From: an uncultured Aquimarina sp.
GTDB taxonomy: Bacteria > Bacteroidota > Bacteroidia > Flavobacteriales > Flavobacteriaceae
Length of the DNA stretch: 64,000 nt
Assembly (NCBI GenBank): GCA_947501475.1
Contig: CANMWA010000007.1
Span: 124,001-188,000, forward strand
Direction of reading: 5' to 3'
Shown: in pieces, positions 28,090-34,955 of the stretch
Layout of the letters: each line of letters starts with the position of its first letter
Position numbering within the stretch: the first letter of the stretch is position 1
Notes under the pieces: generated by a model
The model's input: only the letters and a program-made list of their open reading frames with translations
Told to the model about the DNA's origin: nothing
The model's database searches: none
Program-made: the position numbers and the translations under genes

Positions 28090-28443
28090 ATCACATCAGA
28101 GAAATCAAACACTAGAAAAATTTCTCCTCTGTTTTATCTGTAATCACATCATAAAAGGTGATATACCTTTTACTGGTACAAGGATACGGCGAGGTTATCT
28201 CATTTTTTGAGACTGATAAAAAAATCTATAGTTATTTCAATAATTTAATATGTATTGCTATGTGTACTCGAATTGATTTTTTTAGTAATGATTGTACACA
28301 CAACAAGTTCTTACTATTCAAAATTGAGTATAGGATTACAAAAACGTAGTAGAAAATAGTATTACGAGATCGATTTTATAATACTGGGTAACAATTATAA
28401 TTGTAAAAACATCAATAGTATTATTAATTATAAAACACAAAAA

Positions 28444-28623
28444 ATGAAAAAATTAGAAGATCTGGCAGCATTTAGAATTCCGAAAAACGAATTAAAATTG
28501 ATCAATGGGTCAAGAAATGAAACTAACAACTGTATAGATGGTTGTTCTGAGGGGTGTACTATCATATCTGCAACGGATCTAGAAGCCTTTGTATGTAGGT
28601 TAACTTGTGGGGAACTATGTTAA
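28444..28623 (+). CDS. Small cysteine-patterned peptide with bacteroidete RiPP-like leader
   Basis: A 59-residue ORF starting MKKLEDLAAFRIPKNELKLI and then NGS. This leader resembles bacteroidete natural-product and lanthipeptide precursors (M-K-K-L ... L-x-x-I-x-G-G), although here the end is NGS rather than NGG. The C-terminal part has six cysteines in a symmetric array: C30-x3-C34-x3-C38-x12-C51-x3-C55-x3-C59, the last residue being Cys. No modifying enzyme or peptidase-transporter is in the window, so maturation, if any, must be encoded elsewhere. It could instead be a disulfide-linked alpha-hairpin peptide. Codon structure and leader make a real gene likely; its role is unknown. Confidence 0.65.
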   Translation: MKKLEDLAAFRIPKNELKLINGSRNETNNCIDGCSEGCTIISATDLEAFVCRLTCGELC

Positions 28624-28792
28624 TATAACCCGATCACCAGATAGCGCAGATTTGTATCTTAAATCAGCGTTATCATATCCAAGCGATAGGGTTAGTTCTA
28701 ATCCAACATTTTTTGGAAGAGCTATTATAATACTACAGTTATATCATCCTGTAGTAGAATTGATCTCGTTGTTTCTAGCGCAGTATTGATCA
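28624..28792. other. Intergenic stretch after the peptide gene
   Basis: No credible gene. TAGCGCAG occurs twice (near 28641 and 28778). The short open frames here do not resemble proteins and are probably chance. Confidence 0.4.
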
Positions 28793-28912
28793 CAAAAACA
28801 GCCACTTTTACATAAAGTGACTGCTTTTACTATTTTCTTACTCATACTCTGCCAATCTTTACCGCCACTAGTTTTGAAAATTAGCGGGAGCGCATACTAG
28901 CGGCATCAGGGG
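28793..28912. repeat. REP-like unit A (terminator hairpin plus palindrome)
   Basis: It consists of a terminator-like hairpin (CACTTTTACATAAAGTG within 28798-28825), the phrase TCTGCCAATCTTTACCG and the palindrome 28865-28887 (CTAGTTTTGAAAATTAG flanked by CC/GG). GGAG and a C/G-rich end (ATACTAGCGGCATC, then GGGGGA) follow. Nearly identical to unit B; related to units D and E. Confidence 0.65.
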
Positions 28913-29050
28913 GATTTAGAACTTGATACAGAACTCCTTAAACGTATAGAACACGTCTCTAAACTATCACAAAAAGAAAAAGAGCATATCTATATTACTA
29001 TAGATGCCCTTATCCGTGATTTTAATGCTAAAAAAGCATACTCTGCATAA
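28913..29050 (+). pseudogene. 3' remnant of an XRE-type regulator gene
   Basis: The open frame encodes 45 residues ending KEHIYITIDALIRDFNAKK AYSA before the stop. It matches the C-terminus of the intact XRE proteins at 38541 and 46574 (FIDMSIRDFKAKKAYS). The helix-turn-helix part is missing; the reading begins exactly at the end of REP-like unit A, which seems to have cut it. The order XRE remnant, terminator, leftward partner gene, toxin-tip end is the same as in the 8-kb elements, so I take it as a fossil of a related element. Confidence 0.75.
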
Positions 29051-29052
29051 AA

Positions 29053-29183
29053 AACAAAAACAGCCACAATCCATTTTTACCGATCGTGACTGCTTTTACT
29101 ATTTTCTTACTCATACTCTGCCAATCTTTACCGCCACTAGTTTTGAAAACTAGCGGGAGCACATACTAGCGGCATCTGGGGGA
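29053..29183. repeat. REP-like unit B
   Basis: Same architecture as unit A: terminator hairpin (CAGCCACAATC ... GATCGTGACTG, with base changes that keep the pairing), TCTGCCAATCTTTACCG, then the palindrome CCACTAGTTTTGAAAAC TAGCGG at 29134-29156, GGAG and the GGGGGAA end at about 29183. It truncates the partner gene to its right. Confidence 0.68.
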
Positions 29184-29660
29184 AGCAACCCAACTTAAAT
29201 TTAACCAACTTGTATATGGTTCCTTTTCTAATAGATTTTCAATAGTCCTGTACTCCGTATAATAACAATCAAATTTATTACTATTTACCCCTTCTATAGC
29301 AAAAGGTATGGGTGACATATAGTATTCTATTTTTGGCGTATAATCTACATATCCTTTTTCTCTTTTACTTATTATTAATTCTGGAGGATTATGCTTATCT
29401 ATTTTCCTTTTTAGCTCTCCTAAAGATTGAGGAACACCTTCTAGTGTTGTATTTTTAATAGAGAGTTCATACAATAATTCAATTTTTATGCCTGATAAAT
29501 TAATATTAGAAGTTTCTATATTCTCTTTTGCTATTTTAAATACTTCTATTCCCTTCTGAAAATAGTCATCATTTATATTTAGTTGATCTAAATGAATAGA
29601 GATATATTTATCTTGATTTATTCTATCAATATTGTTTGATATCCACTTTGATATGTTCAT
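29166..29660 (-). CDS. Putative immunity protein of an orphan toxin tip (3' end altered)
   Basis: An approximately 164-residue cytoplasmic protein starting at ATG 29660 (MNISKWISNNIDR); the four codons before it begin with TTG and overlap the toxin end. The start lies 4 bases after the stop of the toxin-tip fragment, the normal layout of toxin-immunity pairs. I do not recognise the family. The last residues (VASPRCR) are encoded by REP-like unit B, so the natural C-terminus was lost and the gene may be damaged. Immunity function is inferred from position only. Confidence 0.5.
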   Translation of the reverse strand: MNISKWISNNIDRINQDKYISIHLDQLNINDDYFQKGIEVFKIAKENIETSNINLSGIKIELLYELSIKNTTLEGVPQSLGELKRKIDKHNPPELIISKREKGYVDYTPKIEYYMSPIPFAIEGVNSNKFDCYYTEYRTIENLLEKEPYTSWLNLSWVASPRCR

Positions 29661-29664
29661 AAAT

Positions 29665-29805
29665 TTAGTCAATAGATTTTTTAATCCAATCTAGTATTTT
29701 ATTTGGCACTTCTCCACTACCATGCTTCCATGTACCATCTAAGTTTAATGCCCTTCCATCTTTTAAATGTAAATGTACTTTTTGGCCGTGTATTGGATTT
29801 CTCCG
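29665..29805 (-). pseudogene. Orphan toxin-tip C-terminus (RNase-like sequence)
   Basis: An open frame without start codon encodes NPIHGQKVHLHLKDGRAL, then LDGTWKHG, SGEVPN and a final helix KILDWIKKSID. Histidine-containing motifs followed by DGR-x-LN-x-DGTWKHG are frequent at the ends of polymorphic toxins of the small-RNase type; the exact family is uncertain. The upstream part is cut at REP-like site C (in-frame TAG at 29806-29808). It is directly followed by a partner gene, so it is read as a displaced, broken toxin tip. Confidence 0.6.
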
Positions 29806-29808
29806 CTA

Positions 29809-29829
29809 CCGCTAGTCTGTGACTAGTGG
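29809..29829. repeat. REP-like palindrome C (inverted orientation)
   Basis: CCGCTAGTCTGTGACTAGTGG is the same palindrome class as units D and E but inverted, with CTAC (GTAG on the other strand) at its left foot. It ends 2 bases before the stop codon of the RAYT gene. Confidence 0.7.
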
Positions 29830-29831
29830 TA

Positions 29832-30404
29832 TTATAGCTTTGTAAGCCCAAATAAATACCCATCACTATCAATCTCTAAAACAGTTTGATCATCTTGATA
29901 ATTTCTCGCACTGCTATATTTCCAATCAACAGGGTCTGTTACAAAACCTGATTCTACAGGATTATTATGAATATAATCTATTTTTTGCTGAATGACTTTA
30001 TCACTCCACAATTCTATTGGCTTATTATGCTGCTGCCAAAACTGTCTTTTACTAATGGTAGCATTCTTTTTACCTGCTTTTTCAAACATCCACAACAACC
30101 ACTCTTTTCTACTTTCTTGAGGATTTTTTTCTATGGCAGTCATTATTTTTTTTGATGTGTGCTTTTTAAAATCTCTTATTAATCCCGAAGGATCATCATT
30201 CGAGGAACGAAATATCAAGTGTACATGACTGGGCATAAAACAGTACGCATAAACTTCCATACTTTTATGTTTCCTACAATAATCAATACTATCAGCCAAG
30301 ATAGATAAATACGCTTCTCTAGTAAATACATCTATCCAGTATACTGTAGCGAAGCTAACAAAATATAATCCTGACTTATTATGAAATTTATAATTTCTGC
30401 TCAT
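29832..30404 (-). CDS. REP-associated tyrosine transposase (RAYT, Y1/HUH family)
   Basis: A 190-residue Y1 transposase starting at ATG 30404 (MSRNYKFHNKSGLYF); the five codons before it start with TTG. It has the HUH motif in CFMPSHVHLIF and the catalytic Tyr in KIDYIHNNPVESGFV, followed by WKYSSARNY, all features of the REP-associated branch of IS200/IS605-like transposases. The gene looks complete. Palindromes of one family flank it on both sides (C at 2 bp, D at 140 bp) and recur nearby, as expected of a RAYT and its REP targets. A 5' fragment of the same gene lies at 30569-30771. Confidence 0.88.
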   Translation of the reverse strand: MSRNYKFHNKSGLYFVSFATVYWIDVFTREAYLSILADSIDYCRKHKSMEVYAYCFMPSHVHLIFRSSNDDPSGLIRDFKKHTSKKIMTAIEKNPQESRKEWLLWMFEKAGKKNATISKRQFWQQHNKPIELWSDKVIQQKIDYIHNNPVESGFVTDPVDWKYSSARNYQDDQTVLEIDSDGYLFGLTKL

Positions 30405-30475
30405 GGTCACAAAATACAATAAATCAGTTTTATTTTTTGAAACAAGAATATTTTAGTAAAACAAAAAATATGCAT

Positions 30476-30573
30476 ATAAAAACCAGTCACATCGCTGTAA
30501 CTGGTTCTTATATCTTACTTTACATCTCCCAATCTTTGACGCCACTAGTCGCAGACTAGCGGGAGCGGGGGGA
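30476..30573. repeat. REP-like unit D
   Basis: Terminator-like hairpin (AACCAGTCAC ... CTGTAACTGGTT), the phrase TCTCCCAATCTTTGACG, then palindrome CCACTAGTCGCAGACTAGCGG (30542-30562), GGAG and a G-rich end. It is duplicated as unit E together with part of the RAYT gene. Confidence 0.7.
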
Positions 30574-30771
30574 ACGAAATATCAAGTGTACATGACTGGG
30601 CATAAAACAGTACGCATAAACTTCCATACTTTTATGTTTCCTACAATAATCAATACTATCAGCCAAGATAGATAAATACGTTTCTCTAGTAAATACATCT
30701 ATCCAGTATACTGTAGCGAAGCTAACAAAATATAATCCTGACTTATTATGAAATTTATAATTTCTGCTCAT
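30569..30771 (-). pseudogene. 5' fragment of the RAYT gene (duplicate)
   Basis: The first 66-67 residues of the RAYT protein are repeated here with one change (Glu-Ala to Glu-Thr in the segment FTREAYLSI). The frame breaks just after HVHLIFRS where REP-like unit D begins (junction GGAACGAAAT). The upstream flank is also duplicated, so this is a tandem duplication of about 360 bp that includes the 5' part of the gene, its flank and one REP-like unit. It has HUH but no catalytic Tyr and must be inactive. Confidence 0.85.
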
Positions 30772-30832
30772 GGTCACAAAATACAATAAATCAGTTTTAT
30801 TTTTTGAAACAAGAATATTTTAGTATGCATAT

Positions 30833-30929
30833 AAAAACCAGTCACATCGCTGTAACTGGTTCTTATATCTTACTTTACATCTCCCAATCTTTGACGCCAC
30901 TAGTCGCAGACTAGCGGGAGCGGGGGAAT
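30833..30929. repeat. REP-like unit E
   Basis: Identical to unit D over the hairpin, the linking phrase and the palindrome (30897-30917), ending GGAGCGGGGG. On its right side it interrupts an RHS fragment. Confidence 0.7.
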
Positions 30930-31209
30930 TATAGGTAAATGTACTTTCGAGTTTGTTAAGCGGTTGCATAGATCGCACTAAGCGTCCTGCTTTGTCGTAG
31001 TAATTGAGACTATAGTCGTAGTAGTTTTCTTTATATGCTACACGAATAGGATTTGCAGGATTGTAACTGTCTAAATCTCTAACAGCGATTCTATAAAAAC
31101 CGTTGGGTAAACTACCCGCAGCAGTACCTATTTTTTGCTCGGTAATAAGATTGTAGATATCGTAAGTGATACCCGCATTGTTAGACAATGTTACTCCGGT
31201 AGTTCCCCC
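30929..31209 (-). pseudogene. Internal fragment of an RHS/YD-repeat gene
   Basis: An open frame encodes TTGVTLSNNAGITYDIYN, LPNGFYRIAVRDLDSYNP, then NYYDYSLNYYDKAGRLVRS, typical of the N-terminal and middle parts of large bacteroidete RHS proteins. It does not match either complete RHS protein in the window, so it comes from a third gene that is otherwise lost. Both ends stop at REP-like sequences (E on the left, partial F on the right). It is not expected to give a functional product. Confidence 0.7.
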
Positions 31210-31220
31210 CGCTACCGCAT
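31204..31220. repeat. Partial REP-like site F (inverted)
   Basis: CCCCCCGCTACCGC matches the foot of site C (CTCCGCTACCGC) but the palindrome itself is missing. It marks the right boundary of the RHS fragment. Confidence 0.45.
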
Positions 31221-31254
31221 TCTATGGATAAAAACAAATAAAAATCGATTGCTT

Positions 31255-31286
31255 AAAAAAAACGGCTACATCTCTGTAACCGTTTA
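31255..31286 (-). terminator. Terminator of the displaced tip/lipoprotein pair
   Basis: AACGGCTACA pairs with TGTAACCGTT around TCTC (one mismatch); on the minus strand it is followed by an eight-base T run. It lies about 20 bp after the lipoprotein stop. Confidence 0.8.
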
Positions 31287-31303
31287 TTAATCTTATTAAT
31301 ATT

Positions 31304-31834
31304 TTATAAATAGCCTGAAGTCTGTTTTTGTATTACCGTTTTTACAGAATCAATTACTATCACCTTCTTGTACACTTTTGATGTCTTAGTAATTATTCTA
31401 GATTTATTTTCATCTCCTTCATGACCAAAAACAACTATCTGATCTTCAATGTAACCATCAAGATAATTTATTCCTTTTTCATTAAAAGAAAGATCATAGA
31501 TAGGTATTTTCCCTTCACCAATAGAAACAAAAGTATCGTGTTCTTTCTTTAATAAGTTTTCTAATTCAAGAGAGTCTTTATGAGCTTTCGCATAAAAAAC
31601 AAGATATCTTCTATCCTGTGGTTTCAATTTAATCGTATCTAGTATAGAGGAATACTTAATTAAACCTTTATTCTTTTTTCCTACAATTACAGTATCAGGA
31701 AAACTTAGAGTATAAACTACCTCCTTTATCTTAGGTTCCAATGGTTTTTGTTCTTCTTTTTTCACCTCATTACAACTAAGGCAAGTAATTATATATATTA
31801 ATCCTGTAAAGTAAATAAGTTTATTGTTGTCCAT
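31304..31834 (-). CDS. Lipoprotein, probable partner/immunity protein of displaced tip 2
   Basis: I start this at ATG 31834 (MDNNKLIYFTGLIYIITCLSC), which gives a lipoprotein signal (lipobox CLSC) and 176 residues; ATG 31861 is also possible. The start overlaps the end of the displaced RHS tail by 14 bases, the usual coupling of tip and immunity gene. The mature part is charged and beta-rich with no family I recognise (TLSFPDTVIVGKKNKGLIKY, GYIEDQIVVFGHEGD). A periplasmic lipoprotein as partner would suggest that tip 2 acts in the periplasm; this is inference. Confidence 0.6.
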   Translation of the reverse strand: MDNNKLIYFTGLIYIITCLSCNEVKKEEQKPLEPKIKEVVYTLSFPDTVIVGKKNKGLIKYSSILDTIKLKPQDRRYLVFYAKAHKDSLELENLLKKEHDTFVSIGEGKIPIYDLSFNEKGINYLDGYIEDQIVVFGHEGDENKSRIITKTSKVYKKVIVIDSVKTVIQKQTSGYL

Positions 31835-33380
31835 AATTTCTTTTAGCTTCTTCAAGTTTTGCATTATAAATAGAATCTTTCTGTGCAGGTATCTTAGATG
31901 CATCTTGAGTGTTAACGACTGTATCTTTTGTAGCTGTTACTGCATTAGCAATAGTATCGCCATTTCTCACATTAACATCAACTCTTAATACATTTGTTAC
32001 TGATATAGTTGTGGTTTCATTAACATTATCAGTAGTATTGGTAGTACTTATAGATCCTTCATTAGAATTACCACCAGATAAAGCATCTACAGTACTAACA
32101 GTTTGATCTACTAGTTGAGCTGCTCCTACCACAATATCTGTTGTTTTATCTAAACCAAGATCAGGCCCGGGTTGACTTTCTGCTAAAACAGCTATACCAT
32201 CTCCATCTCCAGAAGTAATATCTGCTCCTGGTTCTGGTATGTTAGGTGTAGCTATTCCATCTTTTTGGAACTCTTTGCTAACAAAAGGTTGAATACCTCC
32301 TTTGGCTGTTTGTTTTTCATTACCTACTAAACTACTATTATCACCTTTTGCAAAAAATGATTTAACTTGATTAACACTTCTTGCCCAAGATTCTGTCCAA
32401 GTCTTTTTGACTGCTCGAGCTAATCCTTTTAAACCACCACAACAGCTACCTGTTGGCATCATCCCGTCATAATCAATAAAATAGATTGGATTATCAAACC
32501 CATAGTTATACGGAGAGTGCCTCCTCATCTGCTCTGCAAGAGGATCCAAATTCATCCACCTTCCTAAAGCAGGATCATAGTTTCTAGCTGTAATATCAAT
32601 CCAACCCAGTCCAATCTCATCTTGCTCTTCTTTATTGGTAAATCCATAGGTATGATTCCTACCTCTAAGAACACTATTATATCCCTTATGCGTTAACCCA
32701 AATGGATAGTAATTCTTTTCTTGTACAATCTCATCCTGGGTAATGCTACCATCTTTATTGGCATCCTTGTATGACAATCTTACATTATCCAAGTGATCTT
32801 TAAATTGATACACATACTTATACCCATCTGCTTCTTTTTCTACAATCCCTTCTGGGTGGTTAAAGAACTCCAGGTTGCCATTCTTATAGATGTACTTACC
32901 CGCATACTCTGTTTCTATTAAAGAACCTCCACTTGGTGCCGTTTTTTTAAGCTTTGCTCCTGTGGCGTCGTAAATATAACTAATATTTCCTGTACCTTCT
33001 GCATTAGATATCGCAACTGTTACTGGTAAATTAAGATGATTATATGTAATGCTTGAGATCCCTTTGTTACGATCGATGATTAAGTTCCCATTATTATCAT
33101 ACTCAAAATCATCATTAGTATTACTCCCATCTTTAAAACCAAAAGTGATATTGCCACCTGGTAATTCTGTTACTTTGGTAAGCTTATTTGCTCCATCATA
33201 TTCATAGTCCAAATTATCCATCATCCCAAAATGCTCTGATTTTGTATAGTCAATATTGGCTACAATACCTCCTTTTCTTTGAAGTGACATAATATTACCC
33301 ATCTTATCATACGATACAGAGGACAAATCGAACTTACCATCATTACTGATACCGCTTGTAATTCGATTGAGAGCATCATA
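31821..33380 (-). pseudogene. Displaced RHS C-terminal segment with tip 2 (no start codon)
   Basis: A 519-codon open frame that begins at the recombination core with YDALNRITSGIS and continues through YD repeats to the RHS-associated core (RNYDPALGRWMNLDPLAEQ, RRHSPYNYGFDNP, DYDGMM). After that point a 211-residue tip of unknown type follows (starts PTGSCCGGLKGL; Thr/Val/Asn-rich second half). The frame has no ATG; upstream the element end keeps it open for 21 codons to a TTG. Fused to codons 1-685 of the gene at 51501 it would make a 1204-residue RHS protein, so this is read as that gene's former 3' end. Confidence 0.82.
33373..33380. other. Recombination core, site 3 (element right-hand junction with the old tip)
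   Basis: GCATCATA joins the displaced tail (left side GATTGAGA) to the element end (right side TATTAAACTAATGC). The same 8 bases occur at the two other boundaries, 8,033 and 16,066 bp away. On the coding strand it is TATGATGC (Tyr-Asp-Ala). Confidence 0.8.
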
Positions 33381-33953
33381 TATTAAACTAATGCATTTTT
33401 TTTGCTCGAACACCCTTTTTCTAGGCTCTATTCCACTGGTCAAAAATTTTTAAGAACGTACAGCATTTCTGCCTCATAGCTAAAGTACTAAAATTACATT
33501 TCATAAAGCCCACCGCATCACCAAAGCTATATTTACATAATTGGTAGTTATAGTCGCTCTTCCTGCCGTCAGGGTCTATAACGCAACTATGTAAAATAGC
33601 CGCGCAGCCCCGCTACTGAACAAAAAATGTGAGGATTTGCTCTGCAATGTTGCGGAGGGTCTCGTGCATACAACGAGAGCGTCCGCAAGTAATGTAAAGC
33701 CGATTATTGGTGCGAAGATCCAATCCCCAAGTAATGTAAAGGCAATTTTAATGCCTTAGATAGCTTGCACAACCATTGTAAAACAGATTGTTACCCTTTA
33801 GATACCTTCCGCAAGTGTTATGGAGGGTTTCGTCATTAAAAAGAGCTTCTAACGAACGATTTTTTAGAACAATATTACAATATTATACAAGGGTAATCGT
33901 ATCGTAGACGTGATCCCAAGCGTTATGGGGTCATTCAATCGCCATTTGGCTAG

Positions 33954-34016
33954 TATTTTAATAAAAAGCGGAAGTTCAATCGCTACAGCCCGCGCATTCC
34001 GCTTTTTACTAAAATA
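33954..34016. repeat. Large inverted repeat I in the element, copy 1
   Basis: Arms TATTTTAATAAAAAGCGGAA (33954-33973) and 33997-34016 are complementary at 19 of 20 positions, with a 23-base GC-rich loop. Confidence 0.8.
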
Positions 34017-34037
34017 GTTTACCTTCTGAGTAAGAAC

Positions 34038-34101
34038 GATTGATCTTAAAGCTGAAGTGCGCAACGGCAGTTGCGGTTGACCTTCAGTTTTAAGATTAAT
34101 C
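34038..34101. repeat. Large inverted repeat II in the element, copy 1
   Basis: Arms GATTGATCTTAAAGCTGAAG (34038-34057) and 34082-34101 match at 18 of 20 positions. The loop itself contains the perfect hairpin CGCAAC-GGCA-GTTGCG (34060-34075), giving a cruciform-like structure. Confidence 0.8.
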
Positions 34102-34578
34102 ATAGCCATCTGGCGACTGAAGATAACTGCGTGTACGCATAACAAGGCGTGAGCCTAGCGGAGAGGAGCAGCCGACACACAAAAAGAGCTTGATAAAGCG
34201 ATTGTGTGCCAGACGATTTTTATGTTTTCTTATTTATCAGATATTAACTTCAACATAAATAATTGGCTAGGCTGCGACCAAGCGGCGTAGCCCATGAAGT
34301 AGCGGTTTTGCTTAATTAAATTCAAGCCGTAGGCAACCATATTGTTTTTAAGCAAAAAAGTAGCTACGGGTGATAGAGGAAGGAGTCACGCGAAGATCGG
34401 TAGTCGATGCTGACGACCAGCGGTGAGGAAGTATCGACGGTGCGATAGCAACCGACGAAGCAGTGAACGAGTGACGAAGGAACACCTTATAACAGCTTAT
34501 GGGCAAAGACTTTTTTGTCTGCGCCCATAATAATGATTCGACCAAAGGGAGTCACTTGGATTTTATAAATTCTAGCTT

Positions 34579-34950
34579 TTATCCTTTTTTGATAAAAAAC
34601 GAAGGATATAATCCTGTTACTTTTCTAAAGGCTATAGTAAAGGATTCTGCATTATTAAAGCCCATATCTTGGGCAATACCTTCAATAGTATATTTCTGTA
34701 ATTCTTTATTATGCTTTAATTCCTCTACTGCATAATGTATACGAAGCTCATTAAGATAGCTTTTAAAGTTTTTTCTTTTATAAGAGTTGATGACCTTGGA
34801 TAAATAACTTGTATTGGTATTAAGCTGTTTTGCAATACTACCTAAAGTTATATTTTGATGTAAAAACATTCTTTTTTCTTCAAAGGTTTTTAAGCCCTCC
34901 AGTATTTTTTTAAGTGTTTCTCTAGGGATTTTGATGGTATCTGTTTTCAT
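34579..34950 (-). CDS. AraC-type helix-turn-helix regulator of the element, copy 1
   Basis: A 123-residue protein formed almost entirely by an AraC-type DNA-binding domain with two helix-turn-helix units: LGSIAKQLNTNTSYLSKVIN and IEGIAQDMGFNNAESFTIAF, ending GLYPSFFIKKG. The N-terminal 30 residues (KIPRETLKKILEGLKTFEEK) are helical and there is no ligand-binding domain. It lies 5 bp after the recombinase pair in the same operon, which suggests control of, or help in, recombination. Stand-alone AraC domains beside integrases are common in bacteroidete elements. Confidence 0.85.
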   Translation of the reverse strand: MKTDTIKIPRETLKKILEGLKTFEEKRMFLHQNITLGSIAKQLNTNTSYLSKVINSYKRKNFKSYLNELRIHYAVEELKHNKELQKYTIEGIAQDMGFNNAESFTIAFRKVTGLYPSFFIKKG

Positions 34951-34955
34951 AATGA

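Larger units (their letters stand above)
27512..28443. other. Long AT-rich intergenic region upstream of the secretion operon
   Basis: About 930 bp with no convincing gene. It should hold the leftward secretion-operon promoter, but I find no clean TTG/TAnnTTTG pair. It contains one copy of a two-part non-coding element that recurs near 59.7-60.0 kb (listed separately). A weak TATAATTG at 28396-28403 could serve the small peptide gene that follows. Confidence 0.55.
33451..34578. other. Hairpin-rich non-coding region of the element, copy 1
   Basis: About 1.1 kb with higher GC than its surroundings and no credible gene; the short open frames are not protein-like. It has several strong inverted repeats (two listed separately), a perfect TCTCGT/ACGAGA hairpin near 33660, two direct copies of CAAGTAATGTAAAG (33686 and 33728) and a GC-rich stretch 34141-34490 rich in CGA and GCG. 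Candidates are an attachment region with arm sites, an origin of replication or transfer, or a structured RNA. Confidence 0.6.

Noticed and set aside
28158..28349. Rightward 63-codon frame after the first structured element
   Set aside because: Atypical residues (Phe, Tyr, Asn runs), no signal or motif, and very AT-rich DNA; probably chance.
28607..28789. Rightward 60-codon frame after the Cys-rich peptide
   Set aside because: It overlaps the peptide's last codons in another frame and enters the REP-like region; no protein features.
28793..30929. Integron-like cassette array with attC sites
   Set aside because: The palindromes are short, lack GTTRRRY/RYYYAAC boxes, and a RAYT gene rather than an IntI-type integrase is associated; REP-like is the better reading.
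30820..31188. Calling the 122-codon frame a complete gene
   Set aside because: Its beginning is the middle of an RHS protein and its last 30 codons run through REP-like unit E, so it is a fragment.
33864..34545. Two leftward open frames of 93 and 65 codons in the element's non-coding region (also at 41897-42578), and a 78-codon rightward frame at 34499
   Set aside because: Composition is not protein-like, they have no plausible starts, and they lie across the large inverted repeats; the frame results from higher GC content.
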